DNA of 55,254 bases from an uncultured Corynebacterium sp. (GTDB taxonomy: Bacteria; Actinomycetota; Actinomycetes; Mycobacteriales; Mycobacteriaceae). The stretch spans positions 1-55,254 of the forward strand of contig NZ_CAMIAN010000012.1 in the NCBI RefSeq assembly GCF_946221155.1, given 5' to 3'. The position numbers and the translations under genes are program-made. The stretch's first letter is position 1; the number at the start of each line of letters is the position of its first letter. The notes below the pieces were generated by a model, which did not search any database, was not told where the DNA came from, and worked only from the letters and a program-made list of their open reading frames with translations. Of this stretch, positions 15,401-25,683 are shown piece by piece.

Positions 15401-16324
15401 ATGGCGCAGAATAACGGCTTCCAGGGAGGCGAGGAGAACTTCGCCTCGATCCTGGATGTAGATCGCATCCTTGATGCGATCGGCCGCGGCGAGGCGATTC
15501 CGGAAACGGATAACTTTGACTCCAATGATCCTGTTTTCGCGGACCTGGTTGCTCATCGCGAGTCGCTTTACCAGGACATCCCGCCTGCGCCGGACGTTAG
15601 CTTTCTACTTGCGGAAGATAGTGGCGAAGAGACGGAAGCGGCTGCAGCGGCCGGGGACGCGGGCAACGGTTCCCGCCTACTGCGTACAAGTGCCAAGGCC
15701 GCCGCTGCCGGCGGTATTTCCCTGACCAGCATGCTGATTGCCGGTGGCGTGGCTGCCGCCATCGCAGTGGGTGGTCTGGGATACGCCGCCTACTCCAACT
15801 CGCAAGGTGCGCATGTGAAGCGCGAGACCGTGGCAGAAGAGGAAGTAGTCGAGTCAGAGGAATCCAACGGTCTGGCTGAAAGCTCTGCTAGTGGGCAAGG
15901 TGGCGTCGCTAGCGAGGAAAACGTCGCGGATAAGCAGAGCCGCAGCGAACAGGGCGATCGTAAGTCAAGCGACGAGAAGCGCAAGAAGGAAACGAGCAAG
16001 ACGGGCGAGGCTGCCACGAAGAGCTCCAAGGCTCCCGAAGCGACAGCTGTAGAGCAAATCCCGACGACCACCATCCTGCTCGGCGGTACAGGGTTGCCAG
16101 AGCAGCCGGGGCCAGCGATGCCGGCGGGATCCCAAGCGCCGACGAAACCCACCGAGACGACCTCGAAGACGCAGAAGCCAAGCGAGCCCACGGCACCCCG
16201 CCAGGATCGCTCGACCCCAACCACGGGCGGGCAGCGTAACCCGGAGCCATTGCCCGTACTCACTGACTACAGCTCCCCGCGCGCGGAAGGCGGTGGGGAA
16301 GAGTCAGCGGGCGGAAGTAGCTAA
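15401..16324 (+). CDS. rsdA: Anti-sigma-D factor RsdA
   Basis: 307 residues. The N-terminal 75 residues contain the SigD-binding region, with the typical ILDVDRILDAIGRGE and a second helix FADLVAHRESL. A single membrane span lies at about 108-130 (SLTSMLIAGGVAAAIAVGGLGYAAY), and the outside part (about 135-307) is low complexity, rich in Ser, Glu, Lys, Thr and Pro. It holds SigD at the membrane; release in mycobacteria requires degradation of RsdA. Assignment rests on the position directly after sigD plus this architecture. Confidence 0.9.
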   Translation: MAQNNGFQGGEENFASILDVDRILDAIGRGEAIPETDNFDSNDPVFADLVAHRESLYQDIPPAPDVSFLLAEDSGEETEAAAAAGDAGNGSRLLRTSAKAAAAGGISLTSMLIAGGVAAAIAVGGLGYAAYSNSQGAHVKRETVAEEEVVESEESNGLAESSASGQGGVASEENVADKQSRSEQGDRKSSDEKRKKETSKTGEAATKSSKAPEATAVEQIPTTTILLGGTGLPEQPGPAMPAGSQAPTKPTETTSKTQKPSEPTAPRQDRSTPTTGGQRNPEPLPVLTDYSSPRAEGGGEESAGGSS

Positions 16325-16744
16325 CTACTTCCCCCAGAGGAACGGTGGGCGCAGACCGTGGAACGCGAAATCGATCGCATCTGCATAGCCCAGGCAATAA
16401 TCCCAGGTCACATAATCATTCGGGTTTGGCTGTGCCGACGGCTCATGCACCGGCACCAGCTCGTTGTTTAGCATCGTGCGAATATTCGACTCGATGATGT
16501 CCCAGTCGTAGAAGTGACTGTCCGCGCAGTCCTCACACAGCATGGTGATCCCGCGTACCCCGCGTGGTTCCAACAGTTTGCGGAAATCTCGGACGTTTTG
16601 CAGATCCTCCCGCAGAGCCTGAACCTCATCGGGTGACAACGGCGGAACGGCCTCATCAAACTCGTCGGGATCCAGAAACGACGCAGGGTCGTTCGGATCA
16701 TCGGCGAAAGGGTCCGGCGGCATCTGATCGTGGTTAAAGCTCAC
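16325..16744 (-). CDS. DUF5319 family protein
   Basis: 139 residues, convergent with rsdA: its stop codon begins directly after the rsdA stop. The Pro/Asp-rich start PPDPFADDPNDPASFLDPDE is followed by a conserved globular part: VRGITMLCEDCADSHFYDWDIIESNIRTML with a CxxC pair, then YVTWDYCLGYADA and LRPPFLWGK. This is the family found next to sigD-rsdA and guaB2 in mycobacteria and corynebacteria. The CxxC and additional cysteine could bind metal. Function unknown. Confidence 0.87.
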   Translation of the reverse strand: MSFNHDQMPPDPFADDPNDPASFLDPDEFDEAVPPLSPDEVQALREDLQNVRDFRKLLEPRGVRGITMLCEDCADSHFYDWDIIESNIRTMLNNELVPVHEPSAQPNPNDYVTWDYCLGYADAIDFAFHGLRPPFLWGK

Positions 16745-16797
16745 ACCAACACCGTACCCTGTGGCCGGTCATACAAGGCAAGAGCATCGCCTCACTA

Positions 16798-16912
16798 CAA
16801 ACTGGGGGATAGAATGCTCGCAAACTGGGGAATGGATCGGCTACAAACTGGGGAATGAAATGCCGATAAAATGGGGAATGAAATAGTGACAATCTGATGG
16901 ATCAAGTGAAAG
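16798..16912 (+). repeat. Five tandem 23-bp repeats (iteron-like array) upstream of AAA ATPase
   Basis: Copies begin at 16798, 16821, 16844, 16867 and 16890, an exact 23-bp period. The shared core is CAAACTGGGGAATG followed by a less conserved spacer. Copies 1-3 are nearly identical in the core, copy 4 reads TAAAATGGGGAATG and copy 5 is decayed. The array ends 12 bases before the start of the ATPase gene, in an otherwise non-coding 180-bp gap. This is typical of a multimeric protein-binding array such as an autoregulatory operator. Confidence 0.85.
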
Positions 16913-16924
16913 TAGCTGGTGGGG

Positions 16925-18154
16925 ATGGCTATGGAATATCTTCCTAGAGTTGAAGATCAACGGCTGCAGAGTGCCTTAGAGCGTGCCGGTGGAGTGCTCA
17001 TCGAAGGGCCGAAAGGTTGCGGAAAGTCCGCGACGTCACGCCAGGTGGCGGGCAGCCTCGTGCAGGTGGATACGGACTTTAACCTAGAGACACAGCTCAA
17101 CACCATGCCGGATCTGGCGCTGGATGGTGCCACTCCCCGCGTATTCGATGAATGGCAGGAGGAGCCCCGATTATGGAACCTAGTGCGGCATGAGATTGAC
17201 CGGCGCCAAGTACCGGGGCAATTCATCCTTACAGGCTCAACTGCGCCGGGGGAGGAGCAGTCCCGCCACTCCGGGGCGGGAAGAATAGCCCGGTTGCGAA
17301 TGCACACCTTCAGCTTCTACGAGTCTGGCCATTCCAACGGTGCTGTGTCCCTTTCGAAGCTGGTGGAAGAAAGCGAACTGACGCACAACAGTGAAACTGT
17401 GTTGGACATCCGAGGAGTCATCGACCGTATGGCCCACGGAGGTTGGCCTGGAAACCGACACTTTTCTACAGCTGCGGCTCAGGAAAACCTGCGTAGCTAC
17501 GCAGAGACCGTGGCGCACGTAGACATTAATGTCACCGACGGCAGACGTCGGGATCCCGTGAAGGTTCAGGCGCTCTTGCGCTCCTTGGCGCGAGGGGTGG
17601 CGACAGAGCAGTCCATTAGCGCGATCGCTACCGATATTGATATTGATCGAGCAACTACTAGGGAGTATCTCACCGCGCTACAGCGGATCTTTATTGCCGA
17701 GGAGCAACGCGCCTGGTCTTCACATCTGCGTTCGCGTGCCAGCCTCCGCAAGGTGCCGAAACGGCACCTTGCGGATCCTGCGCTGGCTGCAGCTGTGTTG
17801 GAGGCATCCCCGGACAAGCTACTGCAGAACCTTGAATACTCAGGTCAGATGTTTGAATCCCAGGTGGTGCACGACCTGCGTGTGCTCACGGGGCGGCAGA
17901 TCTTCCACGCCCGTGATGCATCCGGGCTAGAGGTAGATGCGGTCTTTGAATCGGCAGGCAGAACGGTGCTTGTGGAGGTTAAGTTGGGACAGAGTTCCCA
18001 GGTGCTGGATAGAGCTGCCCAAAACCTCCAAGCCTTCGCCGATAGATTTGCCTGGGACACTCCTCCGCTGTTGTTGATCGTTACGGGAGGTAACTTAAGT
18101 GTTCGGCTTCCCAGCGGCGTATTCGTCACTTCGTTGACCCACCTCGCACCCTAG
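16925..18154 (+). CDS. AAA_14/DUF4143 family ATPase
   Basis: 409 residues from ATG 16925 (ATG 16931 also possible). It has Walker A IEGPKGCGKSATSRQ at about 25-40, a Walker B-like RVFDEWQEEPRLW, a sensor region FILTGSTAPG, and R-rich elements SGAGRIARLRMHTFSF. The C-terminal DUF4143 nuclease-like part ends DASGLEVDAVFESAGRTVLVEVKLGQ, where VDAVFE..VEVK matches the E/D...ExK pattern of PD-(D/E)xK folds. The biological role of these proteins is not settled. It is inserted between the DUF5319 gene and guaB2, which are usually neighbours, so it is accessory. The tandem 23-bp repeats upstream suggest autoregulation. Confidence 0.88.
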   Translation: MAMEYLPRVEDQRLQSALERAGGVLIEGPKGCGKSATSRQVAGSLVQVDTDFNLETQLNTMPDLALDGATPRVFDEWQEEPRLWNLVRHEIDRRQVPGQFILTGSTAPGEEQSRHSGAGRIARLRMHTFSFYESGHSNGAVSLSKLVEESELTHNSETVLDIRGVIDRMAHGGWPGNRHFSTAAAQENLRSYAETVAHVDINVTDGRRRDPVKVQALLRSLARGVATEQSISAIATDIDIDRATTREYLTALQRIFIAEEQRAWSSHLRSRASLRKVPKRHLADPALAAAVLEASPDKLLQNLEYSGQMFESQVVHDLRVLTGRQIFHARDASGLEVDAVFESAGRTVLVEVKLGQSSQVLDRAAQNLQAFADRFAWDTPPLLLIVTGGNLSVRLPSGVFVTSLTHLAP

Positions 18155-18311
18155 TGCGTGCCCCGCCGCCGCTACCTAACCCCGGCACACAAAAACGCGC
18201 TGCAAAGGGTTATTCTGTAGTACATCGGCGAAAAGACGGCGAGAACTCCCAGGCGCCCAAGCCCTGATGGGGAAGCGCCGCAGAATTTTCTAGAGGAAGG
18301 TCGGGCAACCC

Positions 18312-19862
18312 GTGACGAACCCAGAGATGAACGCGAAGATGTACCCAGTTTCCACCGGCGGCGACGACCCCAACAAGGTCGCACTGGTTGGGCTTACTTT
18401 CGATGACGTCCTGCTGCTGCCCGCCGCCTCCGAGGTAATCCCCTCCGGCGTGGACACATCCACCCAGTTCACTCGCAACATCAACCTGAACATCCCAGTG
18501 GCTTCCGCCGCCATGGATACCGTCACCGAGGCTCGCATGGCCGTCGCCATGGCTCGTCACGGCGGCATCGGCGTGCTGCACCGTAACCTGTCCATCGAGG
18601 ACCAGGCGCAGCAGGTAGAGATCGTCAAGCGCTCCGAGGCTGGGATGATCACCGACCCGGTCACCGCCTCTCCAGACATGACCATCCAGGAGGTAGACGA
18701 TCTGTGTGCTCGCTACCGCATCTCCGGCCTGCCGGTGGTGGACGACGAAGGAGTGCTGGTTGGCATCCTCACCAACCGCGACATGCGCTTCGAAAGCGAC
18801 TTCAGCCGCAAGGTCTCCGAGGCCATGACCCCCATGCCTCTGGTCGTCGCCCAGGAAGGCGTGTCCGCCGAAGCCGCCTTGAGCCTGCTTTCCGAGAATA
18901 AGGTGGAGAAGCTGCCGATCGTCGACGGCGCTGGCAAGCTGACCGGCCTGATCACCGTCAAGGACTTCGCCAAGCGTGAGCAGTACCCTCTGGCTGCCAA
19001 GGATTCCTCCGGTCGTCTGCTGGCCGCTGCCGGTATCGGCACCGGCGAGGACGCCTGGACCCGCGCAGGCAGCCTGGTAGATGCAGGCGTAGACGTTCTG
19101 ATTGTCGACACCGCCCACGCTCACAACCGCGGCGTGCTGGACATGGTTTCCCGCGTGAAGAAGGAGTTCGGCGACCGCGTGGACGTCGTCGGCGGCAACC
19201 TCGCCACCCGCGAGGCAGCGCAGGCCATGATCGAGGCCGGCGCAGATGGCATCAAGGTCGGCATCGGCCCGGGCTCCATCTGCACCACCCGCGTCGTCGC
19301 GGGTGTTGGTGCCCCGCAGATCACCGCCATCATGGAGGCTGCAGTCCCGGCTAAGAAGGCCGGCGTGCCGATCATCGCCGACGGAGGCATGCAGTACTCC
19401 GGTGATATCGCCAAGGCGCTGGCGGCTGGGGCGTCCACAGTAATGCTGGGCTCCATGCTCGCCGGATCGGCCGAGACCCCCGGTGAGATCGTGACCATCA
19501 GTGGCAAGCAGTACAAGCGCTACCGCGGTATGGGCTCCATGGGCGCCATGCAGGGCCGTGGTCTGACTGGCGAGAAGCGTTCCTACTCCAAGGATCGCTA
19601 CTTCCAAGCCGACGTGAAGTCCGAGGAGAAGCTGGTACCGGAAGGCATCGAGGGCCGCGTACCGTTCCGCGGCTCCATCGGCTCGATCCTGCACCAGCAG
19701 GTCGGTGGCCTGCGCGCTGCCATGGGGTACACCGGCGCGGCGACGATCCCCGAGCTGCACAACGCACGCTTCGTGCGCATCACCGGCGCGGGTCTGCGCG
19801 AATCGCACCCGCACGATGTGCAGGGCATCATGGAAGCGCCGAACTACAATCCGAACCGCTAG
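18312..19862 (+). CDS. guaB2: Inosine-5'-monophosphate dehydrogenase
   Basis: 516 residues from GTG 18312 behind GAGGAAGG (18293-18300). It oxidises IMP to XMP with NAD+, the rate-limiting step to GMP. The barrel begins GLTFDDVLLLPAASEV; two CBS domains are inserted at about 110-225 (MITDPVTASPDMTI, MTPMPLVVAQEG). The catalytic cysteine lies in GIGPGSICTTRVV, with the flap GSMGAMQGRG and C-terminal MGYTGAATIPELH. It begins a purine cluster with guaB3 and guaA, all on the plus strand. Confidence 0.97.
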   Translation: MTNPEMNAKMYPVSTGGDDPNKVALVGLTFDDVLLLPAASEVIPSGVDTSTQFTRNINLNIPVASAAMDTVTEARMAVAMARHGGIGVLHRNLSIEDQAQQVEIVKRSEAGMITDPVTASPDMTIQEVDDLCARYRISGLPVVDDEGVLVGILTNRDMRFESDFSRKVSEAMTPMPLVVAQEGVSAEAALSLLSENKVEKLPIVDGAGKLTGLITVKDFAKREQYPLAAKDSSGRLLAAAGIGTGEDAWTRAGSLVDAGVDVLIVDTAHAHNRGVLDMVSRVKKEFGDRVDVVGGNLATREAAQAMIEAGADGIKVGIGPGSICTTRVVAGVGAPQITAIMEAAVPAKKAGVPIIADGGMQYSGDIAKALAAGASTVMLGSMLAGSAETPGEIVTISGKQYKRYRGMGSMGAMQGRGLTGEKRSYSKDRYFQADVKSEEKLVPEGIEGRVPFRGSIGSILHQQVGGLRAAMGYTGAATIPELHNARFVRITGAGLRESHPHDVQGIMEAPNYNPNR

Positions 19863-19923
19863 AGCAAACTAGAGCTAGCTAGATGTAGCCAGCTAAAGCA
19901 CGCTTTTAAGGAGCAATCCAGCC

Positions 19924-21087
19924 ATGCAGGAATACGTTGACATCGGACGTGGGCGCGCTGCCCGACGGGTGTACGGCCTGAATCAGATCGACATCGTGCC
20001 GTCCCGACGTACTCGCAGCTCGCACGATGTGGATACGTCGTGGAAGATCGACGCTTATTCCTTTGACATTCCGGTGATGACGCACCCGACCGATTCCATC
20101 GTCACGCCTGAGTTCGCCATTGAGTTTGGCCAGCTCGGCGGCCTTCCGGTGATCAACGCCGAAGGACTCTGGGGTCGTGTGGACGACCTGGAGGCAGCCT
20201 TGCGCGGGGTTGTTGAAGCGGCTCGCAAGGCAGAGTCCGCGCTGTTTGATGAGGATGACGCCACCTCGGGCTCCGATATTTTTGGTGCCAACGCGGAGCT
20301 GCAGCGCCTCCACTCCCTGGACCTGAATGTGGACCTGCTGCAAGAGCGGCTGAACCAGGTGCGGGAATCCGGTGTGCGCTTCGCCGTCCGTGTATCCCCG
20401 CAGAACGCGCGCGAACTCGCGCCGGCTCTGATCAAGTCCGGTATGGATCTATTGGTGGTCCAGGGCACTCTGGTTTCCGCGGAACATGTGCACCGCGACG
20501 GTGAGCCGCTGAACCTTAAGGAATTCATTGGCAGCCTGGACATTCCAGTGATCGCCGGTGGCGTGGTGGACTACACAACCGCCATGCACCTGATGCGCAC
20601 TGGTGCGGCGGGTGTGATCATCGGCTCTGGTCACACCACAAACAACGATTCGCTGGGTATCGACGTGCCAATGGCCACCGCCATCGCTGATGCGGCCGCT
20701 GCGCGCCGCGACTACCTGGACGAAACGGGCGGCCGCTACGTCCACATCATCGCCGACTCCTCGCTGCGTAATTCCGGTGACGTAGCCAAGGCCATCGCCT
20801 GCGGCGCAGATGCCGTTTCTCTGGGGCTTCCTCTGGCCACCGCTGCTTCCGCAGGTGCTCCGAATTGGTACTGGCCGTCCACGGCGGGCCACCCGAAGTT
20901 ACCGCGTGGCCTAGTGGAAGAGGTAAGCCTAGGGAACGAGCCGCTGCCGTTGAAGGAGCTGCTGTTCGGACCGACTGCCAACCCGGTTGGCGGCGAGAAC
21001 ATCATTGGCGCTCTGCGCCGTTCGATGGCTAAGTGTGGATACACGGACATCAAGAGTTTCCAGAAGGTCGACCTAGTCGTTCGTTAG
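19924..21087 (+). CDS. guaB3: IMP dehydrogenase-family protein GuaB3
   Basis: 387 residues with a start behind AAGGAG at 19909. It has the IMPDH barrel fold (VYGLNQIDIVPSRRTRSSHDVD at the start, HLMRTGAAGVIIGSG and IIADSSLRNSGDVAKAIACGADAVSLG later) but lacks CBS domains. The loop corresponding to the catalytic GPGSxCTT reads IGSGHTTNN with no cysteine. It is the actinobacterial GuaB3 class that follows guaB2; whether it acts as a dehydrogenase, a reductase or in regulation I leave open. 61 bases separate it from guaB2. Confidence 0.93.
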   Translation: MQEYVDIGRGRAARRVYGLNQIDIVPSRRTRSSHDVDTSWKIDAYSFDIPVMTHPTDSIVTPEFAIEFGQLGGLPVINAEGLWGRVDDLEAALRGVVEAARKAESALFDEDDATSGSDIFGANAELQRLHSLDLNVDLLQERLNQVRESGVRFAVRVSPQNARELAPALIKSGMDLLVVQGTLVSAEHVHRDGEPLNLKEFIGSLDIPVIAGGVVDYTTAMHLMRTGAAGVIIGSGHTTNNDSLGIDVPMATAIADAAAARRDYLDETGGRYVHIIADSSLRNSGDVAKAIACGADAVSLGLPLATAASAGAPNWYWPSTAGHPKLPRGLVEEVSLGNEPLPLKELLFGPTANPVGGENIIGALRRSMAKCGYTDIKSFQKVDLVVR

Positions 21088-21164
21088 CCGTCCATTATTC
21101 GCCCGTTGATGGCCCATTAATGACCGTCAATGTCTACTAATAGAGAAAGACACAACTGATCTGA

Positions 21165-21596
21165 ATGAAGATTTCTCAGTGGTGGCAGCGCACAACTGAC
21201 CGGTTGCCGATGCAGCTAGCGGTGCTGTCGTGGGCGTCAATAATAATCGGTGTGATTGGCATCATCGCCACGATCGTGCTCTACCTGGGCTACCAGCCGC
21301 AGCATGGCGACGAGACCGTGAAGATGAACGTCGGGGCGACCGGCGTGATGGTGGGGCTGTACTTCTTTGCCTTCGCGCTGTTCGGGGCGATGATTATTCA
21401 AGGGCGTACATGGGGTGTGTCGGGGCTGGTGCTCACGCATGTCACGCTGGTGTTCATCACGATTACGGTGATCCAGTCGGGCGTGATCTGGCTCGCGACG
21501 GTCTTTGGCGTGATTGCGGCGGTATCTCTAGGACTGATTTTTTCTCCGCCGTCGATGGAGTGGTACAAGCAGCGCTTCACGGACAGTCGCGGCTAG
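21165..21596 (+). CDS. Small membrane protein (about 4 spans), unknown
   Basis: 143 residues. After a short amphipathic start (MKISQWWQRTTDRLP) there are four hydrophobic stretches: about 20-43, 58-80, 86-106 and 109-128. The tail is short and charged (WYKQRFTDSRG). No transporter or enzyme motif is present. It sits between guaB3 and guaA on the same strand, perhaps co-transcribed, but nothing links it to purine metabolism. Confidence 0.8.
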   Translation: MKISQWWQRTTDRLPMQLAVLSWASIIIGVIGIIATIVLYLGYQPQHGDETVKMNVGATGVMVGLYFFAFALFGAMIIQGRTWGVSGLVLTHVTLVFITITVIQSGVIWLATVFGVIAAVSLGLIFSPPSMEWYKQRFTDSRG

Positions 21597-21645
21597 CTAG
21601 CGACCGGTGTGCCCCGTGGCGCGCAGGTGCGTTAGAGTTAGGGAC

Positions 21646-23235
<1,590 letters not shown>

Positions 23236-23370
23236 GGGCGGCTTTACGCTCGGCTTAGAAATTGTTCAGAGAAAACTTTCGAAATACTGATTTTGCTTCG
23301 CTAACTAGGTTACGCTTTAGCGCAAAGCTGTTTGCAGACCGATGCAAAGTTGATCGAAAGGTATTCCTCT

Positions 23371-24069
23371 ATGGCTTCTAAGTTTGTTCGTAGCGCGACC
23401 GCTATTGCCACGGCATCTGCTCTGGCTTTCGGTGGTGTAAGTGTCGCAACCGCCGCTCCGGCTGGCTCCCTGGGTGGCCTGACTGGCTCCCTGGGTGGCA
23501 AGAAGGACCTGGATGTCCCGCAGGGTGACAAGGTCAAGCTGGGCAACGTCGGTGGCCCGGCCTGGAATGTTGACGTGTACAAGCAGGTTCACGGCGCAGC
23601 CACTGTTTCTCCGGGCGCTACCGTGAAGACCCGCGTTGAGGTGCAGGGTGTGAAGGGCAAGACCCGTATCGACGAGATCCTTGAGTGGATGCCAAAGGGC
23701 TTCAAGCTGGTCAAGGTTGAGCGTATTAAGGGTGGCCTGCTGGGTGACGGTGTCCATGAGCTGGGTCAGTCCGAGTACGCGGTTACTCAGAACAAGGATC
23801 GCACCGAGGTTCGCGTTTCTTGGGAGGAGGGTCTGCTGATTAAGCAGAAGCCCACCGTCGATACCGCCACTCCACTGCTGCTGGACTTCACCTGGAAGGC
23901 TCCGGAGAAGGAGGGTACTTACAAGAATGGTGCCGGCGTGAAGGTCGGTGCTGTTGTGAACAACAACAAGACCTTCGACAATGGTGCTCCGATCGTTGTG
24001 AAGAAGGGTGCGGTTCCGGCTGGCTCCGGTGCTTCCGGCAGTCTGTCTGGAGGCCTCTCTGGCTCCTAG
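23371..24069 (+). CDS. Secreted protein with signal peptide, unknown function
   Basis: 232 residues. ATG 23371 is preceded by GAAAGG (23356-23361) and gives a clean Sec signal (MASKFVRSATAIATASALAFGGVSVATAAPA, cleavage near residue 28). The mature part begins with Gly/Ser/Leu repeats (GSLGGLTGSLGG), then a strand-rich domain (VDVYKQVHGAATVSPGATVKTRVEVQGVKGKTRIDEILEWMPKGFKLVKVERI) reminiscent of an immunoglobulin-like fold, and a Gly/Ser tail (SGASGSLSGGLSGS). Codon choice is strongly biased to preferred codons, suggesting abundant expression. No enzyme or anchor motif; probably an exported or wall-associated protein of Corynebacterium. Confidence 0.75.
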   Translation: MASKFVRSATAIATASALAFGGVSVATAAPAGSLGGLTGSLGGKKDLDVPQGDKVKLGNVGGPAWNVDVYKQVHGAATVSPGATVKTRVEVQGVKGKTRIDEILEWMPKGFKLVKVERIKGGLLGDGVHELGQSEYAVTQNKDRTEVRVSWEEGLLIKQKPTVDTATPLLLDFTWKAPEKEGTYKNGAGVKVGAVVNNNKTFDNGAPIVVKKGAVPAGSGASGSLSGGLSGS

Positions 24070-24089
24070 TAAAAGCTGAAATAGTTTTT

Positions 24090-24132
24090 CGGCCCGTCCT
24101 CCCCGGCGTGTGGGGAGTGCGGGCCGATTTGT
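24090..24132. terminator. Rho-independent terminator, probably bidirectional
   Basis: CGGCCCG (24090-24096) pairs with CGGGCCG (24120-24126), and the inner CTCCCC (24099-24104) pairs with GGGGAG (24112-24117). A T-rich stretch ATTTGTTT follows on the plus strand, and a GAAAAACTATTTC stretch flanks it on the other side. It lies between the convergent secreted-protein and membrane-protein genes. Confidence 0.85.
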
Positions 24133-24157
24133 TTGCTTGCGATGCTTCCTGGGGGCG

Positions 24158-24580
24158 CTACTTCTTCTTGCTTTTATCGATCGGCTTGATGTGTGCGGTG
24201 CCGTCGATGTGTGGGTAGATGAACCAGGTGTATGCGCTGGCGATGGCCCACGCGATGGCCATGAGTGCCCACGAGCGCGTATTCAGTAGTGGAAGTGCCA
24301 TCAGTGCGATCCATAGTGGGAATAGGGGTGCGACCTGCGCTGCGCTGGTGCGGTAACGCTCGCCACGCTTCTCCACCTCTGCGCGTACCTGTCGGCGGTA
24401 TGGGTGGCTAAACGTCAGGAGTAGTGCTGCGCCAACGGTGAGGATCAGCACGATCACCTGAAAGCCGGGCGCGAGCGGCGCGACCATAATGCCCACTGCC
24501 AGGCCGAAGAGTGCCGAGGCGGCGGCACGCACGGGCATGGGCGGGGTGATGACGGGCTCGTTGCGGTTTGTTGGGCTCAT
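24158..24580 (-). CDS. Small membrane protein, unknown
   Basis: 140 residues, minus strand, convergent with the secreted-protein gene. Four hydrophobic segments are visible (about 19-35, 38-56, 85-98, 103-122) with a positively charged loop RRQVRAEVEKRGERYR between spans 2 and 3 and a lysine-rich tail (HIKPIDKSKKK). This is typical of a small integral membrane protein with both ends inside. No named motif was recognised. Confidence 0.75.
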   Translation of the reverse strand: MSPTNRNEPVITPPMPVRAAASALFGLAVGIMVAPLAPGFQVIVLILTVGAALLLTFSHPYRRQVRAEVEKRGERYRTSAAQVAPLFPLWIALMALPLLNTRSWALMAIAWAIASAYTWFIYPHIDGTAHIKPIDKSKKK

Positions 24581-24688
24581 GGTTGCCCATTTTAGGTGAC
24601 GCCACCTTTCCCGCCCCTTTCAACCTGCGCCTTTGTTTCTTCGCTTGACGCTGCTGCGCGGGGAGGGATATATTCAACCCCATCGAGC

Positions 24689-24704
24689 TAGAACAGGTGT
24701 TCTA
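24689..24704. promoter_or_regulatory. LexA (SOS) box upstream of imuA'
   Basis: TAGAACAGGTGTTCTA, a 16-bp palindrome with one central mismatch, fitting the actinobacterial LexA consensus (GAACannTGTTC core). It overlaps a TCTAAT -10-like element (24701-24706), so LexA binding would block transcription. The dnaE2 promoter has a close copy (31498-31513). Confidence 0.9.
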
Positions 24705-24789
24705 ATACGTGTTGTGTGTGGAGTAGTTCTGTACACGGGCACTGGTAGAACATGCGGTGCCGGAAGAAGAGGGAAGGGAGGTGGCAACC

Positions 24790-25683
24790 ATGGCGCAGTC
24801 TGCAGGAAAATCGGCGGCGCGGGCGACGATCGCGAGCTTGCGGCGCAAGATGCAGCAGATCGAATCCGGGGGAGCTCCAATGGCCAGCGTTTCGAGTGCT
24901 GCGGTGCTGGAATCAGCGCCGGCGGGGAAGGTGGCGTCAGAAAGAAAAGACAGCGTGCGTACCGCGCCGGTCCCGGCGTGGCTGGCTGAGCACCTGCCGG
25001 GTGGTGGGGTGGCGCGTGGGCAGGCGACGCAGATTTCGGACTGTCCGGCAGTGCTGGTGGATGTGCTGGCGCACCTGACGGCGCAGGGGATGTGCGTGGC
25101 GGTGGTTGATTATCCGCGGCTGGCGATCGCGGCGGTAGCGGCTGCCGGTGGCGACGTGGAGAGGCTGGTGCTGGTGCCGGATTCCACCCCGCACACGGCA
25201 GCGGTGCTGGGCACGTTGGTGGAGGGGATGGACGTGGTGCTGTTTGCGGCGGGCGGGCAGCTCGGCAAGCAAGGAGGACAGGGCGGACAGGACGGACAGG
25301 GCGGATGGGGCAGCGGCGGAGCCGTGAGTTCGACCGTAACGCCGACCTTCGCGCGGCCCGTGGAAGCGCGTCTGCGGAAGAGTGAGTGTGCCTTGTTGGT
25401 GTGTGGGAAGGCGTGGCCACAGGCCAGGATGCATGTGGAGCTGCAGGTATGCGGTGTGCTGGGGCTGCGTCGCGGGAGCGGACGCATCCGTGCCGTGGAG
25501 GTTGCGGGGCGCGTGTGGGGTAAGGCTCAGCCGCCGAGTGCGGTGCGGGCGACGATTGGTGCAGAGGATGCGCTTGATGTAGTGAGCACAGTGGGTACAG
25601 GGAACACAGCGGGCACAGGGAACACAGTGAACGCAGTGAACGCAGCGGGAACAGAGGACACAGCTCATGCGCACTCCGGATAG
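24790..25683 (+). CDS. imuA': ImuA' (RecA-like component of the mutagenic translesion system)
   Basis: 297 residues. Start ATG 24790 is favoured by GGGAGG (24776-24781) 8 bases upstream; in-frame GTGs lie at 24757 and 24781. The family places ImuA' with ImuB and DnaE2 in a DNA-damage-induced translesion complex. The visible RecA-like features are LPGGGVARGQATQIS (Walker-like, degenerate), CVAVVDYPRLAIAAVAAAGGDVERLVLVPD, and a long alpha/beta core. Two blocks of roughly 9-bp in-frame repeats occur at 25264-25312 and 25583-25665, coding Gly/Gln and Thr/Asn/Ala tracts. imuB starts inside its 3' end, overlapping by 17 bases, so the pair is one SOS-controlled operon. Confidence 0.88.
   Translation: MAQSAGKSAARATIASLRRKMQQIESGGAPMASVSSAAVLESAPAGKVASERKDSVRTAPVPAWLAEHLPGGGVARGQATQISDCPAVLVDVLAHLTAQGMCVAVVDYPRLAIAAVAAAGGDVERLVLVPDSTPHTAAVLGTLVEGMDVVLFAAGGQLGKQGGQGGQDGQGGWGSGGAVSSTVTPTFARPVEARLRKSECALLVCGKAWPQARMHVELQVCGVLGLRRGSGRIRAVEVAGRVWGKAQPPSAVRATIGAEDALDVVSTVGTGNTAGTGNTVNAVNAAGTEDTAHAHSG

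Noticed and set aside
16798..16912. Plasmid-type replication origin
   Set aside because: Iteron-like spacing, but no Rep protein, DnaA box or AT-rich tract; the neighbour is an AAA_14/DUF4143 ATPase and flanks are core chromosome.
18210..19814. Long frame antisense to guaB2
   Set aside because: Shadow of the guaB2 reading frame; no motif, and guaB2 is unambiguous.
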